From NCBI GenBank assembly GCA_032161045.1, contig JAVHTH010000015.1: a stretch of DNA of 64,000 nt. One strand, 5' to 3'. Below the pieces are notes generated by a model. That model did not search any database, had not been told where the DNA came from, and worked only from the letters and a program-made list of their open reading frames with translations. This DNA comes from Fervidibacter sinensis (GTDB lineage: Bacteria; Armatimonadota; Fervidibacteria; Fervidibacterales; Fervidibacteraceae). How positions within the stretch are numbered: position 1 is the first letter of the stretch; the number at the start of each line of letters is the position of its first letter. Both the position numbers and the translations under genes were made by a program. Positions 51,691 through 60,120 of the stretch are shown piece by piece.

Positions 51691-52668
51691 GTGAGTTCGG
51701 TGCGAATAGGCTTTATCGGATGTGGAGGCATTGCGAATTTGCACATGAACAACTTGAGCCGAATTGAGGGCGTGGAGTTGGTCGCTTTCTGCGATGTGGA
51801 CGAGGGTAGGGCTAAGGCTTCGGCAGAGAAGTTCAAAGGCAAGGCTTACACCGACCACAGGGAGATGTTTGAGAAAGAACAACTTGACGCTGTTTACATT
51901 TGCATCCCACCTCACGCTCACACCGACCAAGAAATCCTCGCCGCTCAGGCTGGCGTTGCCATCTTCGTTGAAAAGCCGATTGCCCGCACCCTTGACAAAG
52001 CATTGGAAATTCTTGAAGCCATCCGCAAGTCAGGCGTAATCAATTCTGTTGGCTACCACTTCCGCTACTTTGACGGCACGGACTTGGCAAAAGAACGACT
52101 CAGTGGCAAAACCATCGGGATGGTCATGGGCTATTGGATGGGCGGGCTTCCCGGAGTTTACTGGTGGCGAAGGCTTGAAATGTCGGGAGGTCAAATCGTT
52201 GAACAAACAACACACATTTTTGACCTCGCCCGTTACCTCGTTGGCGATATCGTTCGCGTCAGCGCCGCAACGGCTTTGAGGGTCCTCCACGATGTGCCCG
52301 ACCTCAATGTGCCCGATGTCGGCGTTGTCAATGTCTGGTTTGAGAATGGAGCAATCGGTTGTATTGCCAACACTTGCATGTTGCGCATGGGTTACACAAC
52401 GGGCGTCCATGTCATCACACCAGACCTAATCGCCGAAGTTTCGTGGAGCGGCGTCAAGTTCATTGAACCAAACCGAACCGAAGAAGTTCGCCACCAACGC
52501 AACGGTCACTTTTACGAGAGTGTTGTTTTTGTTGAAGCCGTCAAGACGAAAAACCAATCGCTTATCCGAAGCGATTACGCAGACGCAGTGAAAACCCTTG
52601 CCGCGACTTTGGCGGCTCTTGAATCCGCAGAAAAACAAGGCGAACCTATTGAAGTCCCCAGAGTTTAA
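51691..52668 (+). CDS. Gfo/Idh/MocA-family oxidoreductase (second copy)
   Basis: NAD(P)-dependent oxidoreductase of 325 residues. The Rossmann motif VRIGFIGCGGIANLHMNNL, then AVYICIPPHAHTDQ and GVAIFVEKPIARTLDKA with the catalytic EKP lysine, and GGQIVEQTTHIFDLARYLVG with the active-site His are clear. It is only distantly similar to the enzyme at 41770. Start is GTG at 51691, with GGAGG 8 bases upstream; the frame extends further 5' without support. The substrate is probably a sugar or inositol derivative. Confidence 0.9.
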   Translation: MSSVRIGFIGCGGIANLHMNNLSRIEGVELVAFCDVDEGRAKASAEKFKGKAYTDHREMFEKEQLDAVYICIPPHAHTDQEILAAQAGVAIFVEKPIARTLDKALEILEAIRKSGVINSVGYHFRYFDGTDLAKERLSGKTIGMVMGYWMGGLPGVYWWRRLEMSGGQIVEQTTHIFDLARYLVGDIVRVSAATALRVLHDVPDLNVPDVGVVNVWFENGAIGCIANTCMLRMGYTTGVHVITPDLIAEVSWSGVKFIEPNRTEEVRHQRNGHFYESVVFVEAVKTKNQSLIRSDYADAVKTLAATLAALESAEKQGEPIEVPRV

Positions 52669-52761
52669 TTGAAGGCGATTGCATCGCTTTAACTTGCCGG
52701 CGTCAAAATTATTTGAGGTGGGCACCGGGCGAAAAGCCCTTTTCGCCTGCCGGTGAGAGAC

Positions 52762-53769
52762 ATGCGGCGAGCATTGACTTTCTTTTTGACACTGCTCGTT
52801 TCGCTTTCGGGTGTTTTGGCAGCCCAAAACTCAAAAACTCCGTCAGTGCCAAAAGCCATTGTTGAAGCCAACGCTTCTGTCAAACTTGGAATCCCACAAG
52901 GTGCAAGGGTGTTGCTGCGCGAAGTCACCGTTTTCGTTGACAACTATCCCGACCCGTCCCTTCGCGCCTTCGTTGAGCCAATGCTTAAGGCGGCATTGAC
53001 AGAAGCGGGTTTCACGGTCGTCGCAACCGCTCAAGAAGTTCGGCGAGAGGTTGAAGAGCGGCGGTTTGAGAGGGAATCCGAGGAAATCCACAAAGGTTCG
53101 CTTCCGCCAAAGGGCACGATCTTGCGAGAAACTGTTGAGTTGAAAGCAACCGTTCATTTGGTTCGCTCCGCAAGGCAACTCGGTTTGCTGCTCGGTGAAC
53201 TCAGGCGACACCGAATTAACATCGGTGGTTTTTACATCCGCAAAAACGAGTCGGGTGCTTTAGTGTTTCTGGAAATCGTTGACAACGCAACTTTGACAAC
53301 CACAGCCCAACTCGTCAGTTTCGCTACCGACAAAGACGAAACCTTCACAATTACGGGCACACCCTTTGGTGCAATTCTGCTCGGGCGGGACAATCAGCGA
53401 CAACGGGACATGAGCGCCCTTAAAGCGGCGTTGGGGCACTTGAGCAATTTGCTCAAACTCAAACTTGCAGAGCGCGAACCCATTAAGGGCAAGGTCTTGG
53501 GCAAAGTTGAGGGCGTGACCGCAACCTACATCGTCATCAATGTTGGTCGGCTGGATGGGGTCCAGAAGGGGATGCAATTCGCCATTCACCCTGTCAAAAA
53601 GGTCGGTGACGAGTTAGTCGCCCTCCCACCTACTGCTAAAGTCCGAGTTTTAATCGTCAACGACACAAATTCCGTTTGCGATGTCGTTGAGGGCAGCATT
53701 GAGAGCGTAAGCGAAGGCGACGAGGCAAGGGAAATCGTCCAAGAGGTTAAGGCTGTCGCGAAAAAGTGA
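52762..53769 (+). CDS. exported protein with FlgT-like C-terminal domain
   Basis: A 335-residue secreted or periplasmic protein. Signal peptide MRRALTFFLTLLVSLSGVLAAQ. The middle resembles CsgG/curli-type periplasmic domains (VFVDNYPDPSLRAFVEPMLKAAL; repeated TVHLVRSARQLGLLLGELRR), and the last 90 residues form a FlgT-C/SH3-like barrel (GKVEGVTATYIVINVGRLDGVQKGMQFAI, read in parts). It converges with the Wzi-like gene, whose product carries the same kind of C-terminal barrel. A role in outer-envelope assembly is an inference. Confidence 0.65.
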   Translation: MRRALTFFLTLLVSLSGVLAAQNSKTPSVPKAIVEANASVKLGIPQGARVLLREVTVFVDNYPDPSLRAFVEPMLKAALTEAGFTVVATAQEVRREVEERRFERESEEIHKGSLPPKGTILRETVELKATVHLVRSARQLGLLLGELRRHRINIGGFYIRKNESGALVFLEIVDNATLTTTAQLVSFATDKDETFTITGTPFGAILLGRDNQRQRDMSALKAALGHLSNLLKLKLAEREPIKGKVLGKVEGVTATYIVINVGRLDGVQKGMQFAIHPVKKVGDELVALPPTAKVRVLIVNDTNSVCDVVEGSIESVSEGDEAREIVQEVKAVAKK

Positions 53770-53813
53770 GCGGCACAGGCTCGTCTTTAACGGTCTCGCT
53801 TGAGTTTTTCACA

Positions 53814-55520
53814 TTATCGTTCCTTTGCAGGCAAAAGCACCTTTGAACCGACCTTGACAATTTCGTTCGGCAAACTCTCAACTCGCCCGCTCGCTTCGTT
53901 TTGTTTAACTTGAGTCACGACAAAGTGACCGACCGTCTTGTTGGTCACGAAGTCAACAATGGTCAATTTCATCCCAACTTTGACTCCTTGTTGGCTTCCA
54001 GCCGAAATCGTGCCTTTACCACCACGCAAAGATGTCAATAGCGCAAATTCGCCTTCAAGAGGAGTTTCAGGTCGCGTTTCCGGTGTTGCGGTTTCCTTCG
54101 GTTTCCCCTCTTTCGGCGCCCACAACCCGAAGAAGCGACCTTCCAAAATCAAAAACCTCGTCCGCTCTTGAGTTTCCGACCAACCGCCACCAACTCCCCA
54201 CTTTGGCGGGTAGCCTTGAGTCCAATGAAGTGCAAGCAATGAATTGGGCGAAGTTAACCATTGCAAACTCAAAGCCCAGTATCGCTCAAAGTCCTTGTTT
54301 GCTGTTTTCCTGTCAAGCCAACTTCTCGTCAATATGCCGCTAACTTGCAACCTCGGCATCAACTGCCATCTTCCCCAAAGGGCAATAGCCCTTGAGTCTG
54401 ACCCGGTTGGATAACCCAAGCCGACCCCATGGTAGATGTAAGGTGCTTGAACATGATGGGTGTAGGTCAACCGGTCAAAGGAAGCGTATTCTGCGCCCAA
54501 AGTCCATTGTTTCGTCTCCTTTTGAACCCCGAAAATCCAGCCGAGTTTGCGCTGAATTTGTTCCTCCTTACGCCACCAACGCAACTTCAAGTCGTCAACA
54601 ACTAAAACGCCGTAAAAGTCAAGTCCAGCGTTGCGGTAACTCAAGTCCAAGTTGAAAATCACTTGATCGCTCCCTTCCTTGCGCCAATCCTTGTGAACAG
54701 CCAGCCGAGATGCCGGATAGAAGGGCAAGAACAGAGTCAGTGGGTAGAAAGAGCGAGACAGGTTAATTTCGGTTGCACCGAAAGACCAACGGCTACCCAA
54801 ATTCCTCTCCCAGCGGCGAGCCACCAAAAACCTTCCGGGCAAATCGCCGTGCAAGTAGCCCGTGAACTGCCTAATTTGCCAACGACCAATGAGAGGCAGT
54901 TTCGCTTTAAGGCTGAAAGAAACTCCGTCAAGGGGATAGCCGTGGTCAGAAATCAAAGGCGTCCCAAGAAAGCCCACGCCCCATCGGTAATAATTTCGCC
55001 CAAATTCCCACACAGTTGTGCCAATGAAGCCGCGAACAGTCGCAACTTCAAGGGAAGGCATGGGATAAGCGTCAATGAGCGGTAACAAATCTCGGTGCCT
55101 CAACTGAACTAAAATCCCCCAACGCTGTGTTGGATGGTAACTGAATGTCGCAGAACTCAACCGTTCCCAACTCGTTCCATTTCCAGTTTGTCTCGCAGCC
55201 ATCTCGCGAGCACGAAGCAAAACCGAAAGCGAAGGCAGTGACCAAGTTTTCGCATCACTCCATTTTTCCGAAAGCCACCACTTCGCCAACGAAATCGCTT
55301 CTGAACCACCATTGCTTTCTTCCAACCAATTAAGCCATCGTTCAACTTCAAAAGGCTGCCAAACGCTCTTACCCGAGGCGCCGAGAGTAAGTGTCAAGTC
55401 ACTTGAGTTGCCTGCAGATTGAACCCAGCCTCCTATCGGTGTTTTGGCGCTAAATCCTACCTGACCACACACTGCCCCAGCCAACATGCAAACCAAAAAC
55501 CAACACCAACTTGCCCGCAC
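53814..55520 (-). CDS. Wzi-like outer-membrane beta-barrel with FlgT-like C-terminal domain
   Basis: A 568-residue outer-membrane protein. After a signal peptide (about residues 1-19) it shows amphipathic beta-strand alternation and the Wzi/capsule-assembly-type motif GRNYYRWGVGFLGTPLISDHGYPLDGVSF (read in parts), then many strands ending in aromatics (GAEYASFDRLTYTHHVQAPYIYHG). A Pro/Glu/Thr linker (KPKETATPETRPETP) leads to a C-terminal 80-residue barrel (LRGGKGTISAGSQQGVKVGMKLTI, PNEIVKVGSKVLLPA). In enterics, Wzi holds capsule on the cell surface. Its presence implies an outer membrane. It starts at 55520 with GAGGTGAAAG upstream. Confidence 0.65.
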   Translation of the reverse strand: MRASWCWFLVCMLAGAVCGQVGFSAKTPIGGWVQSAGNSSDLTLTLGASGKSVWQPFEVERWLNWLEESNGGSEAISLAKWWLSEKWSDAKTWSLPSLSVLLRAREMAARQTGNGTSWERLSSATFSYHPTQRWGILVQLRHRDLLPLIDAYPMPSLEVATVRGFIGTTVWEFGRNYYRWGVGFLGTPLISDHGYPLDGVSFSLKAKLPLIGRWQIRQFTGYLHGDLPGRFLVARRWERNLGSRWSFGATEINLSRSFYPLTLFLPFYPASRLAVHKDWRKEGSDQVIFNLDLSYRNAGLDFYGVLVVDDLKLRWWRKEEQIQRKLGWIFGVQKETKQWTLGAEYASFDRLTYTHHVQAPYIYHGVGLGYPTGSDSRAIALWGRWQLMPRLQVSGILTRSWLDRKTANKDFERYWALSLQWLTSPNSLLALHWTQGYPPKWGVGGGWSETQERTRFLILEGRFFGLWAPKEGKPKETATPETRPETPLEGEFALLTSLRGGKGTISAGSQQGVKVGMKLTIVDFVTNKTVGHFVVTQVKQNEASGRVESLPNEIVKVGSKVLLPAKER

Positions 55521-55663
55521 AGCCTTTCACCTCACCCCACAGGTCTTTTCGGTTTAAATGATGAGCCAACATTTACATATCGTCCACACCCATTAATCTT
55601 GCGTCGGGACGAGACAAAATGTCAATGACACCGAATGCGCAGTTATCGCGGGAGGGATGAATT

Positions 55664-56452
55664 ATGACGATTTTTAATGCTTTTGCAGTTGCAATCGGAG
55701 CAGGCATTAGGTTCGCTGCTCTGATTTTGGTTGTGGCAATTGTGGGTGCTGCAATAGTTGGGCGAATCGTTGAAGGTGAACTTTCGGGAGGTCACGCTGC
55801 AATCGGTTTGCTTTTTGTTGCCGGTTTGCTCATTGGTGTGGTTTTTCTTTGGAACAGTCCATTGGTTTTCGCTCTGTTCCTTGCCGCTGCAGGTTTGGTT
55901 GCTTTGTGGGCAATGGCTCAATTTGCCGCAGAAAGAAGTTTAGTCAAGCAAATTCAGCAAGAGGAAGAAGCACGATACAAAGCAGCAATTGAACGAGACC
56001 CCAAAAATGCAGCCGCTTGGAGCGCACTGGGGGACCTTTACTTGGAAGCGAAACGATACGATGACGCAATTGCGTGCTACGAGCGGGCAGTTCAACTTGC
56101 TCCGACCGATGCAACGGAACGGCGAAAGTTAGTGCGAGCAAAACAATTGAAAAGCGAAGCGGAAACAAAGGGAAAGTTTTGCCCCCAATGCAAATCGCCC
56201 GTTTCATTGTTCGCTGTGCAATGTCAATCTTGCGGTTACGAATTGAGCGCCCCGATTTGGGTTTACTTGCTCGCAGCAGCGAGCGATAGAACAGCCACGA
56301 AGAGAGCCGCAATCGCCTTCGTCATTGCGTTCCCGATAGTGAGTTTATGGATCGCTTTGCTCGCTGCACTTAACCCGATCGGGCGCGCTATTTTAGTGCT
56401 CGCAACTTTGTCAGCGATCGGCATCGTCGTGCTCATTGAATTGCGCGGTTAA
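55664..56452 (+). CDS. membrane protein with TPR and zinc-ribbon segments
   Basis: A 262-residue protein. Two or three N-terminal hydrophobic helices (about 10-90) are followed by a tetratricopeptide unit (YKAAIERDPKNAAAWSALGDLYLEAKRYDDAIACYERAVQLAP, read in parts), a zinc ribbon (FCPQCKSPVSLFAVQCQSCG), and two C-terminal hydrophobic helices. The TPR and ribbon would face the cytoplasm. No family name or function can be given. GGGAGGGATGA precedes the ATG. A palindromic repeat follows immediately after the stop. Confidence 0.65.
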   Translation: MTIFNAFAVAIGAGIRFAALILVVAIVGAAIVGRIVEGELSGGHAAIGLLFVAGLLIGVVFLWNSPLVFALFLAAAGLVALWAMAQFAAERSLVKQIQQEEEARYKAAIERDPKNAAAWSALGDLYLEAKRYDDAIACYERAVQLAPTDATERRKLVRAKQLKSEAETKGKFCPQCKSPVSLFAVQCQSCGYELSAPIWVYLLAAASDRTATKRAAIAFVIAFPIVSLWIALLAALNPIGRAILVLATLSAIGIVVLIELRG

Positions 56453-56453
56453 A

Positions 56454-56485
56454 GTAGGGCACGGTTTTAAACCGTGCCGATGAAA
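56454..56485 (+). repeat. palindromic repeat TAGGGCACGGTTTTAAACCGTGCC
   Basis: Arms GGCACGGTTT and AAACCGTGCC form a perfect ten-base stem, followed by GATGAAA. Close relatives are at 62681 (same tail ATGAAA) and 32918. Confidence 0.7.
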
Positions 56486-56540
56486 CGAAAGTGACCGCAA
56501 AATTTGGATGAGCCACTTCGGTGAGCGAGGTGCAAAGGCG

Positions 56541-59123
56541 ATGGTTTGGTGGATGGTCTTTGCAATGCTGTTAAGTGTCAGTGGCGAAAAATTTTTCATC
56601 GTCAATTTGGCTCCACATTGCAACCGCACACTTTATGCCAATTGGGATGACCCGAAATCGTTTGCGGGTTTGATTCCCGGCAAGCGATGGGTTTTGGGCA
56701 TCCCGTTCGTAATCGTTGACCCAGTTTTGAACAATGGAAAATCAATCGTCCGCGATACCGATGTCCCCGTCAACGCCCGCGCCAATTTCGTTTTTGCGCT
56801 GATCGCAAATCCACAACCCGATGCTCTCCTAATCCTGCGCTTTACCGACGGGAGCGAGCAAAAATTTTCGCTTGCCGACGCAGTCCCAGTCATCACTGCT
56901 CACCCGCCGCTTTACAATTGGCACCTTGACATGGTGGTGATACGGACGGGACGAGGGACGCGAGACGAGGGACGAGTTGTAAAGGCAATTCGGGTTGAGG
57001 GCGCAGATTTGTTTGCGTTGACTTTAAGCATGCATAGCGAAGACGAATTGAGAGAGACATTGACTTTGCTGAACCGCAGGCGTGAACAATGGCAGGAAGA
57101 GCAGAAAATTGTTGCCCAACTGCGTGAGTTACGGGAGGTTTTATCACCGTTGAAAGGTCGCGTCGCTGCTTTGCCAGTCCCGCCACCTGACTCCGCTCAA
57201 AGTCATCCGTTGTTTTCGCTCTTGAGCAAGGCAGGTTTGACGGAACATTGGATTTTGCTTTCGCCGTCGCAACTTGTTGACGAAAACTTCTTCACTGCCC
57301 AGCGCTTTCCCGTCGCTTTCTACCTTTCGGGCGAACGGTTTTACTACACGGTTGGAAGACAAAACGACGCCGTTGAAGCGGTTCGCAAATTTTTGCGTGA
57401 TGGCGGGATTTTGCTCGTTTTCGCGTCGCAACCTTTCCCGTTCTTCTACGACCAATCTGGCAAACCTGTCGGCAACGCGGAAGCCTTTGGTCTCCCCGTT
57501 CGTGGCGGTTGGGAGAAACCGCCGCAGGGCATTAAGTTGACCTTCCATCGCAACCCAAATCAGAACATTGTCCCTAATCTGTCCGAAACCATCCCGTTCC
57601 CTACAGAAGGCGACTTGAGGTGGCGACCAATTGTTAAGCCGAAAGGTCATGAGGGCATTGATTTCGTTTACACGCCGATTTTGACTTTGCGTGACGATAG
57701 GGGCAACGAATACGGCGACGGTGCTGCGGTTTTGGAATACCGAACTGGTGATTTCGCTGCGGGGCGACTTGTTTATGTTTGGCACACTCTTTGGCAAACA
57801 GAAGCGAAATTGCCACTCTTGACAGATTTATTGCGATGGATTGCCCAAACCGTTCAAGAGCGACCGCCAATCGCTCACACTGTTGTCTACCGAACCCAAA
57901 ATCCGTTGCGGATTGATGGGGTTTTGGACGAGCCTGAATGGCAAATGGCTGAACCACTTGAACTGAAGGACATCAAAGGTCGCAGTGCCCCAAAGACATT
58001 CGCTCGCCTGCTTTGGGATGACCGTTACCTTTACATTGCCTTTGAGTGCTCCGACGATGACATTTGGGCGACGAAAACGCAGCGGGACGATTTCCTTTGG
58101 GAAGAGGAAGTCGTTGAGGCGTTCATTGATCCCGATGGCGACGGCTTAAACTATTACGAGTTTCAAGTCAACCCGTTGGGCACGGAAATTGACTTGCTCA
58201 TTCCCGACGCCGTTGAAGGTGTCAAGCACGCCAAGAAGAACGCTGAATGGAACTGTCAAGGCTGGTTGAGTGCAGTTAAAGTTCGCGGGACCGTGAACAA
58301 GCGAGACGACAAAGATGAAGGTTGGACTGTTGAGATGGCGATCCCGTTGTCAGTGATTGCCCATCCTCAGTCCCTCGCTCCGCGTCCCAATCTCTCTTGG
58401 CGCCTCAACCTTTATCGCATTGACAGACCCAAAGGCAAAGAGGATGCCCCGCTTTTGCTCTCATGGTCAAAATGCGTCGTTTGGTTTCACGAACCTGACC
58501 GATTTGCGAGAGTGACTTTCGCCGGCAACCCTTATGACGATGATTTTTCGCTTTACCCCGACGGAAGTGACGGGCGCCCCACATGGATGCCTTTGATCGG
58601 CGAGTGGAAAATACAAGGTGGAATTTACTACGGCGCTGATGGCGGAACAGATGGCTTTATTGCATTGGGTAGCAAAATTGGATTTGACTGGTGGCGCAAC
58701 TATGAGGTCACCGTGCGTTTCCGAGTTTTGGAGTTCGGCAGCGATTGGCGCGACGGTTTTTGGCTCGGCTTCAGGTGGACGGATGTCAATAACGCTTACT
58801 CTCTCAACTTCTATCACGGTCAAGGCGGTGTAATTCATTTGCATAAAGCACGAAACGGTGTCAGCACTGGCGATGACAATCCACTTGCATTGGCTAAATG
58901 GGCGCCCGACAACGAATGGCACAAAGTTACCGTCCGCGTTGAGGGTAACCGAATAACTGCATGGCTTGACGGCAAACAATTGTTCTCCGTCGCTGACGAA
59001 AACTTCAACGGAGTTCCGGCAATTGAGCGGGGTGCCGTTGTCATTTCACCGCGCCGCTGGTCGCAGTCTAAAGGGAGCACGAAAGTCGCAATCGGAAAAG
59101 TGACAGTGCGTTTGCTGGATTAG
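56541..59123 (+). CDS. exported CBM9-like and LamG/DUF1080-like carbohydrate-binding protein
   Basis: An 860-residue exported protein. The signal is MVWWMVFAMLLSVSGEKF. Residues about 230-440 resemble a glutamine-amidotransferase-like alpha/beta domain (FYLSGERFYYTVG, LRDGGILLVFASQPFPFFYD). Residues about 460-660 form a CBM9/DOMON-type sandwich (GVLDEPEWQMAEPLELKDI, LLWDDRYLYIAFECSDDDIWA, WEEEVVEAFIDPDGDGLNYYEFQVNPLG, in parts). The C-terminal 200 residues form a concanavalin-type domain (DGFWLGFRWTDVNNAYSLNFYHG; WHKVTVRVEGNRITAWLDGKQLF). GAGGTG is 9 bases before the ATG at 56541. One G-rich in-frame repeat lies near residue 140. It likely binds or processes polysaccharide outside the cell. 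Confidence 0.75.
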   Translation: MVWWMVFAMLLSVSGEKFFIVNLAPHCNRTLYANWDDPKSFAGLIPGKRWVLGIPFVIVDPVLNNGKSIVRDTDVPVNARANFVFALIANPQPDALLILRFTDGSEQKFSLADAVPVITAHPPLYNWHLDMVVIRTGRGTRDEGRVVKAIRVEGADLFALTLSMHSEDELRETLTLLNRRREQWQEEQKIVAQLRELREVLSPLKGRVAALPVPPPDSAQSHPLFSLLSKAGLTEHWILLSPSQLVDENFFTAQRFPVAFYLSGERFYYTVGRQNDAVEAVRKFLRDGGILLVFASQPFPFFYDQSGKPVGNAEAFGLPVRGGWEKPPQGIKLTFHRNPNQNIVPNLSETIPFPTEGDLRWRPIVKPKGHEGIDFVYTPILTLRDDRGNEYGDGAAVLEYRTGDFAAGRLVYVWHTLWQTEAKLPLLTDLLRWIAQTVQERPPIAHTVVYRTQNPLRIDGVLDEPEWQMAEPLELKDIKGRSAPKTFARLLWDDRYLYIAFECSDDDIWATKTQRDDFLWEEEVVEAFIDPDGDGLNYYEFQVNPLGTEIDLLIPDAVEGVKHAKKNAEWNCQGWLSAVKVRGTVNKRDDKDEGWTVEMAIPLSVIAHPQSLAPRPNLSWRLNLYRIDRPKGKEDAPLLLSWSKCVVWFHEPDRFARVTFAGNPYDDDFSLYPDGSDGRPTWMPLIGEWKIQGGIYYGADGGTDGFIALGSKIGFDWWRNYEVTVRFRVLEFGSDWRDGFWLGFRWTDVNNAYSLNFYHGQGGVIHLHKARNGVSTGDDNPLALAKWAPDNEWHKVTVRVEGNRITAWLDGKQLFSVADENFNGVPAIERGAVVISPRRWSQSKGSTKVAIGKVTVRLLD
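56945..56975 (+). repeat. in-frame GGGACGA repeat, copy D (single arm)
   Basis: GACGGGACGAGGGACGC followed by GAGACGAGGGACGA encodes TGRGTRDEGR in the CBM9 protein. It is on the coding strand of that gene and is the same unit as the copies at 18686, 20309 and 20919. Confidence 0.8.
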
Positions 59124-59135
59124 GGACATGCAATT

Positions 59136-59162
59136 GGTAGCGTCGGGGCTTGTCCCCAACGG
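59136..59162 (-). repeat. palindromic repeat, GACGCTAC family (inverted copy)
   Basis: GGTAGCGTCGGGGCTTGTCC then CCAACGG; its complement ends CCCCGACGCTACC, as in the elements at 15459 and 62902. Confidence 0.65.
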
Positions 59163-59212
59163 AAATTAACTACCATCGCTCACAAGGAGCAACACTGTTA
59201 AAGTTCCAAAAT

Positions 59213-59241
59213 GTAGCGTCGGCTTTTAACTGACGCGTTAG
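59213..59241 (-). repeat. palindromic repeat, GACGCTAC family (short copy)
   Basis: GTAGCGTCGGCTTTTAACTGACGC: arms GCGTC and GACGC, directly upstream of the PIN-like gene start and overlapping its leader. Confidence 0.5.
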
Positions 59242-59254
59242 GTGGTGCTGATAA

Positions 59255-59812
59255 ATGGCGACGAAAGCGATTGTCAAAATTCGGGCAGTCAGCAACACAG
59301 GTCCGCTGCTTTCGGCTTTTCAGTGCGGTCGCGTTGACATCTTGAAACACTTTCACGAAGCCATCTACATAACGCCTGACCAAGTGGCAGAATTGCGAGA
59401 GCACGGAGCGGGAGAGGAAGTTGATGAGTTGGTGAAGGAAGGTTTTTTGGTTGTTGTGGGTTTGAGCGAGGATGAAGAACGGGAAGCGTTAAAGGTTGCG
59501 GAAATGATTGCTGGTTTGGCAAGGAACAAAGACCCAAAAGCCCATTTACCCGAAGCAAAAGCAATGGTGCTGATGATGCGGGGTGATTTGGAAGCGACTG
59601 CCTTTTTGGTTGAGGAACGAGCCGCCTTTCTTGTGGCTCAATCTTTGGGTTTGAACCCTGTCGGCTTTGTAGGCATTTTGCTTAAAGCAGCCGAAGTCAG
59701 TTTAATGAAGCCCGAGGAAGTTTTGACCGCACTGAAAGAGTGCAGAAGTAAAGGCACTTTCTATTCGGACAGGCTTTTGCACGATGTTGAGAGGCAATTA
59801 AAGGAAAGGTGA
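59255..59812 (+). CDS. PIN-like domain protein (DUF3368-like), possible toxin
   Basis: A 185-residue protein resembling DUF3368-type PIN domains: AVSNTGPLLSAFQCGRVDIL, ITPDQVAELREHG, HLPEAKAMVLMMRGDLEATAFLVEERAA (in parts) and LGLNPVGFVGILLKAAEVSL. In this family the first segment normally has SDxSPL; here the first acidic residue is replaced by Asn and the last acidic position is Glu instead of Asp, so RNase activity is uncertain. GGTGGTG precedes the ATG. It is immediately followed by a 100-residue helical protein whose start is 6 bases after its stop, an arrangement like toxin-antitoxin or regulator pairs. Confidence 0.7.
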   Translation: MATKAIVKIRAVSNTGPLLSAFQCGRVDILKHFHEAIYITPDQVAELREHGAGEEVDELVKEGFLVVVGLSEDEEREALKVAEMIAGLARNKDPKAHLPEAKAMVLMMRGDLEATAFLVEERAAFLVAQSLGLNPVGFVGILLKAAEVSLMKPEEVLTALKECRSKGTFYSDRLLHDVERQLKER

Positions 59813-59817
59813 TTCCT

Positions 59818-60120
59818 ATGGCTGCCAAGCAATACACACCGCACGAACCCGAAGAGGAGTTGATCGGTCCAGAGGAGTTAGTAGCATCGCTTGAGAACTT
59901 GGAGCGAGCGATGGAGACTCGCCGTTGGGAATTGATTGGGCGCTCAATTGCGGAAAGCCCAAAGGCGAAAGCAATTGTCAACTGGCTAATTCGGTCGGGA
60001 TTTTGCAAGGACGAAAAAGAAGCCATTTTGCGTGCCCTTGAAACTCTCTTTTTCGCCGTAGCACCTGAAAACGAGCGGGAGAAAGTTTTCGCCCAAAGAG
60101 AACGCGCTCGCACCTCTTAA
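59818..60120 (+). CDS. small helical partner of the PIN-like protein
   Basis: A 100-residue protein with an acidic N-terminus (PHEPEEELIGPEELV) and helical body (IAESPKAKAIVNWLIRSGFCKDEKEAILRALETLF, read in parts), probably helix-turn-helix-like or a coiled partner. AAAGG is 8 bases before the ATG at 59818; a GTG at 59809 overlaps the PIN stop. By position it may be the antitoxin or adaptor of the PIN-like protein; it does not match UPF0175 or a known antitoxin family by eye. Its stop overlaps the stop of the convergent membrane gene by 4 bases. Confidence 0.55.
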   Translation: MAAKQYTPHEPEEELIGPEELVASLENLERAMETRRWELIGRSIAESPKAKAIVNWLIRSGFCKDEKEAILRALETLFFAVAPENEREKVFAQRERARTS

